The notes below the pieces were generated by a model. The model was not told the DNA's origin, made no database searches, and saw nothing but the letters and a program-made list of their open reading frames with translations. This document shows, in pieces, positions 51,371 through 61,146 of a DNA stretch of 64,000 nucleotides. The stretch covers positions 39,236-103,235 of the forward strand of contig JANYGI010000035.1 of assembly GCA_025362495.1 (NCBI GenBank), written 5' to 3'. The first letter of the stretch is position 1. Every line of letters begins with the position of its first letter. The DNA is from Byssovorax sp. (GTDB lineage: Bacteria; Myxococcota_A; Polyangia; Polyangiales; Polyangiaceae). The translations under genes were made by a program, and so were the position numbers.

Positions 51371-53488
51371 GTGTCGAACCCCCTGCGCGAAAAGGCTTCC
51401 GAAGGCAACGAACGGCGGGGCGTGCGCCTCGTCCCCGGCGGGCTCCTGGTGGGCGACAAGCCCGTGCCGCTGATCGCGGGGAGCGTCCATTACTGGCGGC
51501 TCGATCCGCACGATTGGCGGGCTTGCCTCGAGGCGACGCGGGCCCTCGGCGTGCGGCTCATCGACGTGTACATCCCCTGGAACGTCCACGAAATCGCCCC
51601 CGGAAAGCTCGAGCTCGGCAAGGACGATCCGCAGCGCGACGTGGCCGCGTTCATCCGCCTCGCGCACGAGCTCGGCCTCTACGTCATCGCGCGGCCCGGC
51701 CCGCACATCAACGCCGAGCTCACGTTCTTCGGCATCCCCGAGCGCATCATCTGGGACGTGGCCTGCCAGGCGCGCACCGCCAAGGGCAACCCGGTGATGC
51801 TGCCGATGCTGCCCTTCGCGTTCCCCGTGCCGAGCTACGCCAGCGAGGCGTTCTTCGACGAGACGGCGCGGTATTTCCAGCTCCTCGCGCCCGCGCTGCG
51901 GCCGCTCCTCTACCCCGAGGGGCCGATCGTGATGGTGCAGATCGACAACGAGGGCGCGCTCTACTTCCGCGACGGCGCCTACGATCAGGACTACCACCCC
52001 GACGCGATCCGCCTTTATCGCGCGTTCTTGCGCGAGAAATACCGCACGATCGACGCGCTCCAGGCCACGTACGCGAGGCGATCGCCGTCGAGGCCGCCGC
52101 CGGCGGACGGCGTCGCCGCCATCGAGGACGACGAGGAAGAGGGGCGCTTCGCGACCATCTTGCCGCCGACGCGCTTCGACGCCGAGGGCCCGGCCGATCT
52201 CGCGCGCCACCTCGACTGGGCCGAGTTTCACGAGCACCTGCTCGCGACGTCGTTCGAGCGCTTCGCGAAGATGCTCGTCGCCGCGGGGATCGACGGGCTG
52301 CCGACGTCGCACAACCTCCCGCCCGGGCAAGAAGCGACGCCGCTCAACGCCGCGCGCGTCAAGGACGCGGTCGATCTCGTGGGGCTCGACTATTATCAAA
52401 AGGCCGGACCGGAGAGCCGCGTCATCATCCGCCGTCGCACCAGCGAGCTCGCCCTCCGCTGCGAAGGCCTCGATCACCCGGCGTTCGCGTGCGAAATGGG
52501 CGCGGGGTTCCCCCCGTTCTTCCCGCCGCTCGACGAGCGCGACAGCGCCTTCACGGTGCTCGGCGCGCTCGCGTACGGGCTGCGCGGCTACAACATCTAC
52601 ATGGCCGTCGAGCGCGATCGCTGGATCGGCGCGCCGATCGATCCGCACGGGCGCCCGCGGCCTTTCGCGGCGTTCTGGCGGCGGCTCGCGAGCGCGATGG
52701 ATCAAACGTCGTTCTTCGATCTGCGGCGCGCGGTCCCCGTCCGGCTGCTCACGCCGCGGAGCGAGCGCCGCCTCACGCGGGTGATGCACGCGTTCGGGCC
52801 GATCACCGGCGCCTTCTTCGCGGTCGCCGGCGCCGGCGCGCGCGAGAGCGTCTCCGAGCACGATCTCGGGCTCGGTTACCCGATCGGCGTCGAGGCTGAC
52901 ACCTTCGCGCGGACGATCGAGCAGGCGCTCGAGGCGCGCGGCGTCCCCTTCGCGCAGGTGGGCGGCGAAGATCGCGACGTGTCGCTCGCGGGCGCGAAGT
53001 GGATCATCTGCGCGACCTCGGGCGGGATGAACCCCGAGCTCTATCGCGTGCTCGCGCAGGAGGCCTCGGCCGGCGCGTTGATCACCCTCGGCCCGCGCGA
53101 GCCCCTGCGCGACGGCGCGCTGCGGCCGCTCGCCGAGCCCTTCGATCTCGCGCGGCTGCGCGGCGCTCACGAGAGCGTCCCGGTGATCCTCGCGGACGAG
53201 CCCGCGGCCGCCGACGACGCGGTCTCGCGGGCGATCCTCGAGCTGCCGCTCCCCACGTACGCTTGCGATCCCGAAGGGATCTACGCGACGGTCCACGAGG
53301 ATGCGGCGGGGCGCCCGCGCGTGCTCTTCGTGATCAACCCGGGCGACGCCGACGTGGTCGCGCGGGTGTCGATCGGAGTCGTCTCGGGGCGCGCGGTCGA
53401 CGTGATCGACGACGCCGTGTTCGAGGCGCGGCGCGGGGCGTTCGAGGTGCGGATGAAGCCCCGCACCGTGCGGATGCTGGCGCTCTGA
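51371..53488 (+). CDS. Glycoside hydrolase family 35 beta-galactosidase-type enzyme
   Basis: 705 residues from GTG 51371. The TIM barrel begins VPLIAGSVHYWRLDPHDWRA and VRLIDVYIPWNVHEIAPGKL, matching GH35. The acid/base Glu is in IVMVQIDNEGALYF (about E194), the nucleophile in PAFACEMGAGFPPF (about E375). The C-terminal 300 residues include a domain with VGGEDRDVSLAGAKWIICAT and a beta-sandwich ending RTVRMLAL. There is no signal peptide, so it is cytoplasmic unless exported otherwise. Galactosidase specificity is by family only. The gene is divergent from the Fur-family regulator and stands alone. Confidence 0.88.
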   Translation: MSNPLREKASEGNERRGVRLVPGGLLVGDKPVPLIAGSVHYWRLDPHDWRACLEATRALGVRLIDVYIPWNVHEIAPGKLELGKDDPQRDVAAFIRLAHELGLYVIARPGPHINAELTFFGIPERIIWDVACQARTAKGNPVMLPMLPFAFPVPSYASEAFFDETARYFQLLAPALRPLLYPEGPIVMVQIDNEGALYFRDGAYDQDYHPDAIRLYRAFLREKYRTIDALQATYARRSPSRPPPADGVAAIEDDEEEGRFATILPPTRFDAEGPADLARHLDWAEFHEHLLATSFERFAKMLVAAGIDGLPTSHNLPPGQEATPLNAARVKDAVDLVGLDYYQKAGPESRVIIRRRTSELALRCEGLDHPAFACEMGAGFPPFFPPLDERDSAFTVLGALAYGLRGYNIYMAVERDRWIGAPIDPHGRPRPFAAFWRRLASAMDQTSFFDLRRAVPVRLLTPRSERRLTRVMHAFGPITGAFFAVAGAGARESVSEHDLGLGYPIGVEADTFARTIEQALEARGVPFAQVGGEDRDVSLAGAKWIICATSGGMNPELYRVLAQEASAGALITLGPREPLRDGALRPLAEPFDLARLRGAHESVPVILADEPAAADDAVSRAILELPLPTYACDPEGIYATVHEDAAGRPRVLFVINPGDADVVARVSIGVVSGRAVDVIDDAVFEARRGAFEVRMKPRTVRMLAL

Positions 53489-53494
53489 TCGCGG

Positions 53495-53815
53495 CTAGCC
53501 GGCGGGCTCTTCGGGGGGCGCGGCGGCTGGCGCGACGATGCGCTCCTTGCGCTCGAACACCTGGAGCGCGGGCTCGGCCAGCACGAAGCCCTTGCCGTGC
53601 GCGGCGCCCATTTGCCCGGTGATCGACGCGACCCAGAGCGGGAACGTCGCCTTCGCTTCCTCGAGGCGGAGCCACATGCGCGGCCGCACCGTGATCAGCA
53701 CCGGGCGTCCGCCGCAGTCGAGGGTGAACTCTTTCCACCCGTTCGACTTCGTCGTCACCTCGGTAGGGACCTCGTGGATCTTGATCGTGACCTCGAGCTT
53801 TCCAGGAATCGGCAT
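53495..53815 (-). CDS. Small conserved-looking hypothetical protein
   Basis: 106 residues from ATG 53815 (GGGGAC upstream); GTG or ATG at 53857 would add a non-globular leader. It starts MPIPGKLEVTIKIHEVPTEV and continues GGRPVLITVRPRMWLRLEEA and FPLWVASITGQMGAAHGKGF, a compact alpha/beta protein with a Pro/Glu tail. I have the impression of similar proteins in other myxobacteria and cyanobacteria but cannot name a family. It is transcribed leftward, 78 bases downstream of the kinase gene stop and tail-to-tail with the GH35 gene. Confidence 0.7.
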   Translation of the reverse strand: MPIPGKLEVTIKIHEVPTEVTTKSNGWKEFTLDCGGRPVLITVRPRMWLRLEEAKATFPLWVASITGQMGAAHGKGFVLAEPALQVFERKERIVAPAAAPPEEPAG

Positions 53816-53893
53816 GCTGTCCCCGCTTTCGAGGCGGAGAATGGCCGAAGTCGCCACCTCGGGACAAGTCGCGCGTGGCCCCGTGGCGCGCGA

Positions 53894-56374
53894 TTACTCG
53901 TCCTTGGCGGGGTCGGGCGGGCTGTCGGGGGTCGTCGCCGCGGTCGAGGTCGTGAGGGGCCGCGACGACGCGCCGCCGCGCATCGTAGACGCGGCGGCGG
54001 GGGCCTTCTGGTGCGTGAGGAGCTGCTCGCGGAGGTGCGTGACGCGCTTCATCCACAGCGGAGACGTGGCGCCGACGAGGAGGATCGCCGCGACCGTGAC
54101 CAGCGTGCGCAGCCGCTTCTTCGCCTCGGCGGTCATCGGCTCGCGCGGGGGCGCCGGCGCGGCCGCGGGTCGCGGCTCGACGATCGCGGCGGCCGGGGGC
54201 GGCGTCACGCTGGCCACCGGCACCGGCGTCGGCGTCGCCGGGCCGGGCAGCGGCGTCGGTCGCGCGCCGGGGACGACGCTCGGCGTGGAGGCACGATCGC
54301 TCCGAGAAAGCGCCGCATCCATCCCGCTCTGGGGCAGCGGCGGAGGCCGCGGGATGTCGATCGTCGCCGCCGATCGGACGGCGAGCATCTCGGACATGCT
54401 GGGGCGTCGTCGGCTATCGGGGGACGCGTCGTTGTGCGCCGTCCACGCGCGGATCGCGTCGCGTTGCGCGGCGAGATCGGTGCCGATCAGCATGTCGACG
54501 CAGCGGCCGACCTCGCCGGGCGAGCCCGCGCCGCCGAGCGAGGTGCGCGCCGCGGCCTCGAGCGCCTCGGCCATCGCGGCGGCCGTGGGGAAGCGGCGCG
54601 CGGCGTTGCGCTGGAGCGCGCGAGCGCAGACCTCGTCGAGGTCGGGCGAGACGTCGGGCGCGAACTGACGCACCGAGGGGATCGGGCCGCCGAGGAGCTT
54701 CGAGATCGTCGTCGAGTCGTTGTCGGTGAGGAAGAGCGGACGCCCCGCGAGGGCCTCCCACAGCACGATCCCCATGGTGAAGAGATCGGATCGACGATCG
54801 AGCTCGCCCGCCGTGGCCTGCTCGGGCGAGAGATAGGCGACCTTGCCCTTCACGGTCTGCGATCGGGTGATCGCCAGGCGCGAGGCTGCGCGCGCGACGC
54901 CGAAGTCGGTGAGGCGCGACGAGCCGTCGGCGCCGACGAGGATGTTCTGCGGCGTCACGTCGCGGTGCACGAGCCCGAGGAGCCGCCCCTCGCCGTCCTT
55001 GAGCTGATGCGCCGCGTGCAGGCCGGAGAGCGCGTCGAGGACGATGCGAACGGCGACCGCGCGCGGGAGCATCACGCCGCGGGCGAGGGCGCGCGCCGAG
55101 AGCCCCGCGAGCGTGTCGCCCTCGATGAACTCCATCACGACGTAGTGGCCGTTCTCGCTCTCGAGGATCGGCACGACATGCGGGTGATGGATGGCCGCCG
55201 CGAGGCGCGCCTCGTCGAGGAACATCTCGACGAACTCGGCCTGGTGCGCGAGGTGCGGGTGGAGCCTCTTGATCGCGACGAGCCGCTGAAAGCCGCCCGC
55301 GCCGTCGCGTCGCGCGAGAAACACCGTGGCCATCCCGCCCGAAGCGATCTCGCCGATCAGCTCGTAGCGATCGAGATGACGCGCGGGATCGTCCGGATCG
55401 AGGAGCCGGATCCGGCTCGATCGCGGGGGTCGCTGGGTGTCATGAGGCGGCCGGCTCTCGCTGCTGCGCGCGGCGTCCGCCGGGCGATTGCTGCTGCGCT
55501 CGCCGGGGCGCACGCTCGACGAGGAGCGGTCACGATCACGGTCACGATCACGCGCCGCGGGACGTGAGCTGACAGGGGTGGGCTCGCGCTCGACCGGGCG
55601 TGAATCGCCCGGCGGACGGATCGCTTCGGGGACCCGGAGTGCGCCGGTGGGTCGCCTCGGATCGGCGAAGCGCGCGTCGATCCTCTGCTGGTGTCGCAGC
55701 GTCGGCAGCGTCGGCGTGTTCACCGCCGCGTCGACGGCGCGCTGCGTCCCGCTGCTGATGCGTCGGCTGGGGACGCGCCCCATCGCCGCGAGCGCCCGCG
55801 CTGCTGACGTCTTCTCCTCGGCATCGAGCTCGGCCTCGGGCCGCTGCGCGGGCATTTGCCGCGTCGGCTGCTGCGACGGGCGCCTCCGCCGCTCGCCCTC
55901 TTCGTACCTCGCGCTCTGGCGCGGCGACGACTTCTCGGGCAGGTCCGACCGCGACGCGTTGTGCTCTTCGAGAGGACGGATGTGCGACTGCGGCCGCTCG
56001 GACGGCCCGGCTTGCGGCTCGTCCACGGCCTCGAGGATCGCGAGGCCGGGCGTCACCGGCAACCCCAGCTCCTTCAGCACCTCGCCGAGATGCCGCAGCG
56101 TGCGCTTCTCGTCCGGAGCGAGCTTGCCGGCGCGGAGGAGCACCTTGCGCGCGCGCTCGAGCTCGCCCCCGAGCTGGTACATGCGCGCCGCGGCGAGCAG
56201 GATCTCGAGGTCGTCGGCGAAGCGCGTCGTGGCGTACTGGCCAGCCCGCAGCATCAGATCGTGGCTGAGCGCGCCGGCCTCACCGTAGTCGCCGAGCGTG
56301 GTGCAGAGCGCAAGCGTGGCAGGACCATCCAGGTTGGATAGCTGGGAGTCCGAGGTGCTCCGCTGCGGCAACAT
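53894..56374 (-). CDS. Ser/Thr protein kinase with N-terminal helical and C-terminal membrane regions
   Basis: 826 residues from ATG 56374 with GAAGG upstream. Residues 1-110 are TPR-like helices (LLAAARMYQLGGELERARKV). About 115-320 is Arg/Ser/Pro-rich and disordered. The kinase domain (about 333-600) is complete: Gly loop IASGGMATVFLA, Lys in VAIKRLHPHL, catalytic loop GLVHRDVTPQNILV, DFG in RLTDFGVARA, and PEQATAGELDRRSD. A membrane segment near 753-772 (LRTLVTVAAILLVGATSPLW) follows a Pro-rich linker, leaving a short C-terminal tail. HRD-VTPQN (Val in place of Leu/Ile, Thr in place of Lys) is the Pkn-type variant common in myxobacteria. Confidence 0.93.
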   Translation of the reverse strand: MLPQRSTSDSQLSNLDGPATLALCTTLGDYGEAGALSHDLMLRAGQYATTRFADDLEILLAAARMYQLGGELERARKVLLRAGKLAPDEKRTLRHLGEVLKELGLPVTPGLAILEAVDEPQAGPSERPQSHIRPLEEHNASRSDLPEKSSPRQSARYEEGERRRRPSQQPTRQMPAQRPEAELDAEEKTSAARALAAMGRVPSRRISSGTQRAVDAAVNTPTLPTLRHQQRIDARFADPRRPTGALRVPEAIRPPGDSRPVEREPTPVSSRPAARDRDRDRDRSSSSVRPGERSSNRPADAARSSESRPPHDTQRPPRSSRIRLLDPDDPARHLDRYELIGEIASGGMATVFLARRDGAGGFQRLVAIKRLHPHLAHQAEFVEMFLDEARLAAAIHHPHVVPILESENGHYVVMEFIEGDTLAGLSARALARGVMLPRAVAVRIVLDALSGLHAAHQLKDGEGRLLGLVHRDVTPQNILVGADGSSRLTDFGVARAASRLAITRSQTVKGKVAYLSPEQATAGELDRRSDLFTMGIVLWEALAGRPLFLTDNDSTTISKLLGGPIPSVRQFAPDVSPDLDEVCARALQRNAARRFPTAAAMAEALEAAARTSLGGAGSPGEVGRCVDMLIGTDLAAQRDAIRAWTAHNDASPDSRRRPSMSEMLAVRSAATIDIPRPPPLPQSGMDAALSRSDRASTPSVVPGARPTPLPGPATPTPVPVASVTPPPAAAIVEPRPAAAPAPPREPMTAEAKKRLRTLVTVAAILLVGATSPLWMKRVTHLREQLLTHQKAPAAASTMRGGASSRPLTTSTAATTPDSPPDPAKDE

Positions 56375-56465
56375 CAACCTTCATGAATAGTTCAAAACCC
56401 GCGTCAGCGAAAGCGCGCGTGCGCGTTACTTGCCCCCGGAGCACAGTCGCGCTCAGCGTCAACAA

Positions 56466-56485
56466 TCTGGCTACTTGCAGCCAGA
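56466..56485 (-). terminator. TCTGGCT-N6-AGCCAGA stem-loop downstream of apbE
   Basis: A perfect seven-base stem with six-base loop, 29 bases past the apbE stop in the leftward direction. On the minus strand it is followed by TTGTTG, a weak T-tract. It may end the methyltransferase-apbE transcript before the kinase promoter region. Confidence 0.5.
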
Positions 56486-56513
56486 ATCGTGCGGATCCGC
56501 ACCGCTCATTCGC

Positions 56514-57698
56514 TCAGGTGCCGTCCGTGGGTGGCCGCAACACATGCAGCTTCTCTTTCAGCCGTCGGGAGACCCACACTTTATCGTGCGCATCGACGAT
56601 GACCGCGCCGCAGTCGTCGATCGACTCCACGAGCGCGAGCCCCTTCTCGGCGCCCAAGATGAACACCGCGTCGTCGATCGCGTCGGCGGTGAAGGCGTCC
56701 TTCGCCCAGATCGTCACGCTGCGCGAGGCCGTCGCGGGGTAGCCCGTGCGCGGATCGAGGATGTGGTGGTAGCGCTTCCCATCCTTGATGAACCCGCGCT
56801 CGTAGTCGCCTGCCGTCGAGAACGCGTGGTCTTCCACCTCGAGCATCGCGAAGTAATCGGTGGCGTCTTTGCCGCGCGGATCGCGCACCCCGACGCGCCA
56901 CGGCGCCCCGTCGGGCTTGCGCCCCTTCACGTAGAGATCGCCGCCGGCCTGCACGAAGTACGACGGCAGCTTCTCCGCTTCGAGGACGCGCGCGGCCGCG
57001 TCGACGGCGTAGCCCTTGGCGATCCCGCCGAGGCTCATTCGCATCCCGGCCTTCTCGAGCATCACGCTGCTCGCGCCGGAATCGACCTTGATTTTACGGT
57101 AATCGATCAGCTTGCGCTGCCGCTCGACGTCGGCCGCGGCGGGGATCTTCTCGTCGTGATCCTGATCGAATTTCCACACGCCGTGCATGGCCTCGAAGGT
57201 GATGTCGAAGACGCCCTCGCTCCGCCCGCTCATCCAGATGCTCTTCTGGATCACGGCTAGCGTCTCGGCGCCGACGACGACCGGCGCCTTGCCCGCGGCG
57301 GCGTTGATCCGCGAGATTTCGCTGTCGTCGCGCCACGTCGTCATCAGCCCTTCGAGGCGGCGGATCTCGGCCAGGGCCTTCTCGAGCTTGGGCTTGATCG
57401 TGGCCTCGTCGAGCTCCGGCGTGGTGAACGCGGCGAGGACGATGTGCGTCCCCATGGCCTTGTCTTCGAGCGAGATCCGCTTCGCCTCGAACGGCGCCGC
57501 GGGGCGCGCAGGCACGGGCGCAGAGTCGGGCTTGCTCGACTCGATCGGCCCGGCCGGCACGGTGTAATCGCCTTGCGGCGCGGGCGCGGCAGGCGCCGCC
57601 GAGGCCGCGAGCCGGAGGTTGCGATCCGGCTCGGGGATGTTGCAAGCGACGAGCGCGAGCGACGCGACGAGCGACGCCACGAAGGTTCGGGAGGCCAT
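56514..57698 (-). CDS. apbE: FAD:protein FMN transferase lipoprotein (ApbE)
   Basis: 394 residues from ATG 57698. Lipobox LVASLALVAC, Cys about 19, then an Ala/Pro linker. ApbE motifs: AMGTHIVLAAFT, RLEGLMTTWRDDSEISRINA, GRSEGVFDITFEAMHGVWKF, MRMSLGGIAKGYAVDAAARV, YFVQAGGDLYVKGRKPDG, HHILDPRTGYPATASRSV and a C-terminal Asp/Thr-rich metal site (AKDAFTADAIDDAVFILGAE). It transfers FMN from FAD to Thr in target proteins, for example Rnf or Nqr subunits, at the periplasmic face. No such target is encoded nearby. It follows the methyltransferase gene by 11 bases. Confidence 0.95.
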   Translation of the reverse strand: MASRTFVASLVASLALVACNIPEPDRNLRLAASAAPAAPAPQGDYTVPAGPIESSKPDSAPVPARPAAPFEAKRISLEDKAMGTHIVLAAFTTPELDEATIKPKLEKALAEIRRLEGLMTTWRDDSEISRINAAAGKAPVVVGAETLAVIQKSIWMSGRSEGVFDITFEAMHGVWKFDQDHDEKIPAAADVERQRKLIDYRKIKVDSGASSVMLEKAGMRMSLGGIAKGYAVDAAARVLEAEKLPSYFVQAGGDLYVKGRKPDGAPWRVGVRDPRGKDATDYFAMLEVEDHAFSTAGDYERGFIKDGKRYHHILDPRTGYPATASRSVTIWAKDAFTADAIDDAVFILGAEKGLALVESIDDCGAVIVDAHDKVWVSRRLKEKLHVLRPPTDGT

Positions 57699-57709
57699 CG
57701 CGGCCTGAT

Positions 57710-58756
57710 CTACCTCGATCCGCGGACGCAGGCGATCCGAACGAAGGCGTGAGCCGGGAGGAACGTGCCAGTCTCGATGTGCGCGGCGGCGGGCAAGCTC
57801 GGCGCGAGCGCCGCGAGCAACCCCAGCTCCTCTTCGTAAAACATCCGCCGGAGCGAGACCATCCCGTCGTGGGTCAGCACCCACGAGCGCCCGTGAATCG
57901 CGGATACGAGGCCGACGAGGCCATAGAACAGCCAGCTCCGCTCGGCGTCGGCGATGAGCACGCCAGTCGTCGCAGCGCGGGCGGCCTCGCCGATCATCCG
58001 CGCCACCATGCCGGGCGGGAAGTGATGGACCGATTGCGTGCAGATCAGGATATCCACCCCGCGCTCGCGTGGACCGTCGATTGCCAGCGCGTCCTCGCAG
58101 AAGAACGCCACCTCGGCGCCGAGCTCGCGGGCGCGGGCGCGGCCGAGATCCAGATACTCGTCCTTGATGTCACTGGCCTCCATCACCACGCGTGAGCCGA
58201 GCCGCTGCTCCAGGAAGACAGCGAATCCCGCGTGCCCCGCCGCGAGATCGTGGATCCGCACCGGCGTGTGCCCGCTCTGCTCGGCCAGCTCGATCAAAGG
58301 CATCAACGCCAGCAAAAAGGCCTCGTAGGAGCCGAGGAGCTCGTTGAGGCGATGGAGCCCATCGAGGCCTCTCGAGCGCGCCGCCGCGGGAAACGCCGGA
58401 TCGTCGAGCAGCTCGGGATCGTTCCGGTACAGGCGCTGATCGAGGGCGTCATAAAGGGCCGTGAGGCGGCTCGTATCGGGTGTCCGCAGCGAACGCATGT
58501 GATCGATCGCGGCGGCAACGAGCCTGTCGTAGCTCTCGATGGCTCCGGCGTCGCGCGCGACGACCGCTCCCGCGAGGGCCTGGGCGCGGAGCACGAACTC
58601 GGCGGCCGTGCGGCGCATGGCGTCCCGGCGGTGCGAGGCCAGGGCCCAGCGGATCGGATCGCGCAGCTCGAAGCTCATCGCGAAGCGAACGAAGCGTTCG
58701 AGCGAGGGATCGACGCGGCGGCGGAGGAAGCTGGAGACGAGATCGGACGCGGGCAT
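57710..58756 (-). CDS. Class I SAM-dependent methyltransferase
   Basis: 348 residues from ATG 58756 (MPASDLVSSFLRRRVDPSLE). A helical N-terminal domain of about 165 residues is followed by a Rossmann methyltransferase core: TPVRIHDLAAGHAGFAVFLE (SAM-binding motif I), VVMEASDIKDEYLDLGRARA, AEVAFFCEDALAIDG, RGVDILICTQSVHHFPPGMV (motif IV). The tail includes RSWLFYGLVGLVSAIHGRSW. The DLAAGHAGF motif I and the VHHF string match small-molecule methyltransferases; the substrate is unknown. It is upstream of and probably cotranscribed with apbE. The first 33 codons and the leader are duplicated at 63136-63263. Confidence 0.85.
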   Translation of the reverse strand: MPASDLVSSFLRRRVDPSLERFVRFAMSFELRDPIRWALASHRRDAMRRTAAEFVLRAQALAGAVVARDAGAIESYDRLVAAAIDHMRSLRTPDTSRLTALYDALDQRLYRNDPELLDDPAFPAAARSRGLDGLHRLNELLGSYEAFLLALMPLIELAEQSGHTPVRIHDLAAGHAGFAVFLEQRLGSRVVMEASDIKDEYLDLGRARARELGAEVAFFCEDALAIDGPRERGVDILICTQSVHHFPPGMVARMIGEAARAATTGVLIADAERSWLFYGLVGLVSAIHGRSWVLTHDGMVSLRRMFYEEELGLLAALAPSLPAAAHIETGTFLPAHAFVRIACVRGSR

Positions 58757-58792
58757 CGGGGAGAGGTAGCGCGAGCGGGCGAGAAGGCCAGC
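58656..58792. repeat. Parent copy of a duplicated segment (second copy at 63136-63263)
   Basis: 137 bases covering the leader and first 33 codons of the methyltransferase gene. They align with 63136-63263 with scattered substitutions and one 9-base in-frame gap (ERF lost after VDPSL). Both copies keep the ATG and MPASDLV.SFLRRRVDPSL. Confidence 0.85.
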
Positions 58793-58953
58793 ACGCAGAC
58801 TGCGTGTCGAACGCCCCCACCGCTCGTGGCACGTGAGCGCGAGTGGAGGAGCTCGCGATACAGGAGACTCGCGCTCGCTCGTCATCGACCTGGCCGGAGC
58901 ACTGATGACTTGATCGGGTGGCCGGCGCAACGTGGCCACGGCGCTCGCTCATC

Positions 58954-61072
58954 ATGCCTTCACCTGCGGTACTCTCCCCTCTCGTGAGCACCGACGTCGA
59001 CTCGCTTCCCGCTTCTGCCGCTCGGCGCGAATCGGCGCGATCCGGGTCTCCTCACTTCATCGGCCGCGTCGCGGAGCTCGACCTGCTTCGCGGGTCGTTC
59101 GAGGATGGCGCGCAGCTCGTCACCGTGCTCGGGCCGGGTGGCATGGGAAAGACCTTCCTCGCGCGGCAGTTTGCCCGATCGCGGCCCGCGCCTCGCTCGC
59201 TCTTCTTCGACGTCTCGAGCGCGGTGTCGCAAGACGATCTCTTCGCGACCCTCGCCGACGGGCTCGGGATCCGGCTGCCGCTTCAGGCCGGCGAAGGCGA
59301 CGTCGCGCGGCACCTCACCGCCGCGGTGCGGGCGATGGGGCCGTCTCTCATCCTCCTCGACAATTTCGAGCACCTCGTCCGCTTCGCCGCGATCACCGTG
59401 GGAGCGTGGCTTTCAGGCGCGCCGGAAGCGCAGATCCTCGCGACGTCGCGCTAACCGCTGGGGCTGGGCGAAGAGGTCCGCCTCCTGCTCGGTCCCTGGA
59501 GCGTCGAGGAAGGAGTGGCCTTCTTCAGCGCGCGCGCGCGCTCCCTTTCGGCGGGAACGAGGCTCGTCGACGAGGACCGCGCGATTGTCGAGCAGATCGT
59601 TCGGCGGGTCGACGGCATGCCCCTGGCGCTGGAGCTGGCCTCGGCTCGCTTGCCGATCGTGAGCCCGGCCGAGATCCTCGCCCGCCTCGGTCATCGCTTC
59701 GAGCTCTTGCGAGGTCGGCGGCGCGACGTCACGCCGAGGCACGCGACGCTGCAAGCGGCGATCGACTGGTCATGGGACCTCCTCGCTCCGGACGAGCAGC
59801 TCGCCTTCGCGCAATGCGCTGTCTTCTCCACGCGCTTCTCGCTGCAAGCCGCGGAGGCCGTGCTCGCGCTGGAGCGCGAATCGCCGCTCGACGCGCTGCA
59901 CTCGCTGGTCGAGAAATCCCTGATGCTGCGATCGAGCTCTCGCGGCGAGCCCGCGCGGTTCAGCATGTTCGAGAGCCTGCGGGAGTACGCCGCCGCGAAG
60001 CTCGCGAGCTCTCCTGCGCACGACGGCGCGGTGGCCCGTCACGCGAGCTACTTTGCGGCCTTCGCGGACGCCTGCGCCGCGAGCGCGTGGGGCGAGCAGG
60101 CCAGCGCGAGCCTCGACGCGCTCACCCGGGACCTACCGGATCTGCTCGACGTGGTCCGTCGCGACGGCGCCCACGTCGACGAGGCCGCTCGCATCGTCAT
60201 CGCGCTCGAGCCGCTCCTGTACACGCGAGATCCCTTCGGGCGATCGATGGCGATCTTGAACCAGGTCGCGCGCGGAGTCGATCGCGTGAAGGACCCGCTG
60301 CTCGCGGCGCGTGCGCTGATCGTGCGGGCCGCGATCCAGAGGGTCGCAGGCCACGTCGCCGACGCCGAAGAGGATCTTCGCCGCGCGACGGACCTCGTCG
60401 GAGGGCGGGACGCGGCGGCGATCCACGCGCGCATCGCGCACCTGCGCGGGAACCTCGCGCGCGACCAGCTCCGGGTGTGGGAGGCTCGCGAGCACTTCAC
60501 CGCCGCGATCGATCGAGCGCGCGAGGCCGGCGACGCGCGCACGCTGGCGCAGGCGCTCGCGGATCGAGCCGCGGTCCGCTACGAAATCACCGAGGAAGAT
60601 CCGGGCGCGGCCGAGGCGCTCGCCCTCGCGGTCGCCGCCGGCGATCTCCGCATGATCGCGACAGTCTCTGTCAACCGCGCGATCATGCGGTGGATCTTCG
60701 GCGCGACGGCGGCGGCGCAGGCCCACGCCGAAGCCGCTCTCTCCACGCTGCGGGAGGTGGGCGATCACGAGCTCGAGGGCGTGGCGCGCACGGTGCTCGG
60801 GACCAGCCTCGCGTGCGCCGGAGACGTGGCGCGCGCCGAGATCGAGCTCCGGGCGGCCGGGCAGATCGCGCGCACCCTCGGTCGACACTTCTTCCTCCCG
60901 ATGGCGTTCTCGTTCCTGGGCATCCTCCTGCTCTGGCGCCCTGGGCGTCACAGCGACGCGCGCGACGCTGAGGAGCCTCGGGCTGCGCGGGCTCCTCGTC
61001 ACCGAGCCGAGGGGATACCGGATCTCGCCGGGAGCGAACGTCGTCGAGGATCACTGCGACGCCGCTCCGTAG
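58954..61072 (+). pseudogene. Broken STAND-type ATPase transcriptional regulator
   Basis: Fragment 1 (58954-59454) has SPHFIGRVAELDLLRGSFED, Walker A VLGPGGMGKTFLARQFARSR and Walker B PSLILLDNFEHLVRF, and stops at TAA 59452-59454 right after QILATSR. In the same frame the homology resumes at once (PLGLGEEVRLLLGPWSVEEG, DGMPLALELASARLPIVS, FSMFESLREYAAAKLASS) and continues through a helical repeat region to about 60940. The family normally has an Glu after TSR (TSR-E-xLG), so a single GAA to TAA change fits. The last part is in frame +2 (TLRSLGLRGLLVTEPRGYRI, stop 61070-61072) and looks like the tail of a winged helix, so the 3' end carries a frameshift or deletion as well. A real gene in relatives would be a SARP/LuxR-like ATPase regulator. 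Confidence 0.82.
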
Positions 61073-61146
61073 CGCGTCGCCGTGATCAGGGAGCGTGGCC
61101 GGCGCTGGGGGCGATGGCGCTCGACCCGCTCACGGCCTCGCCAACG

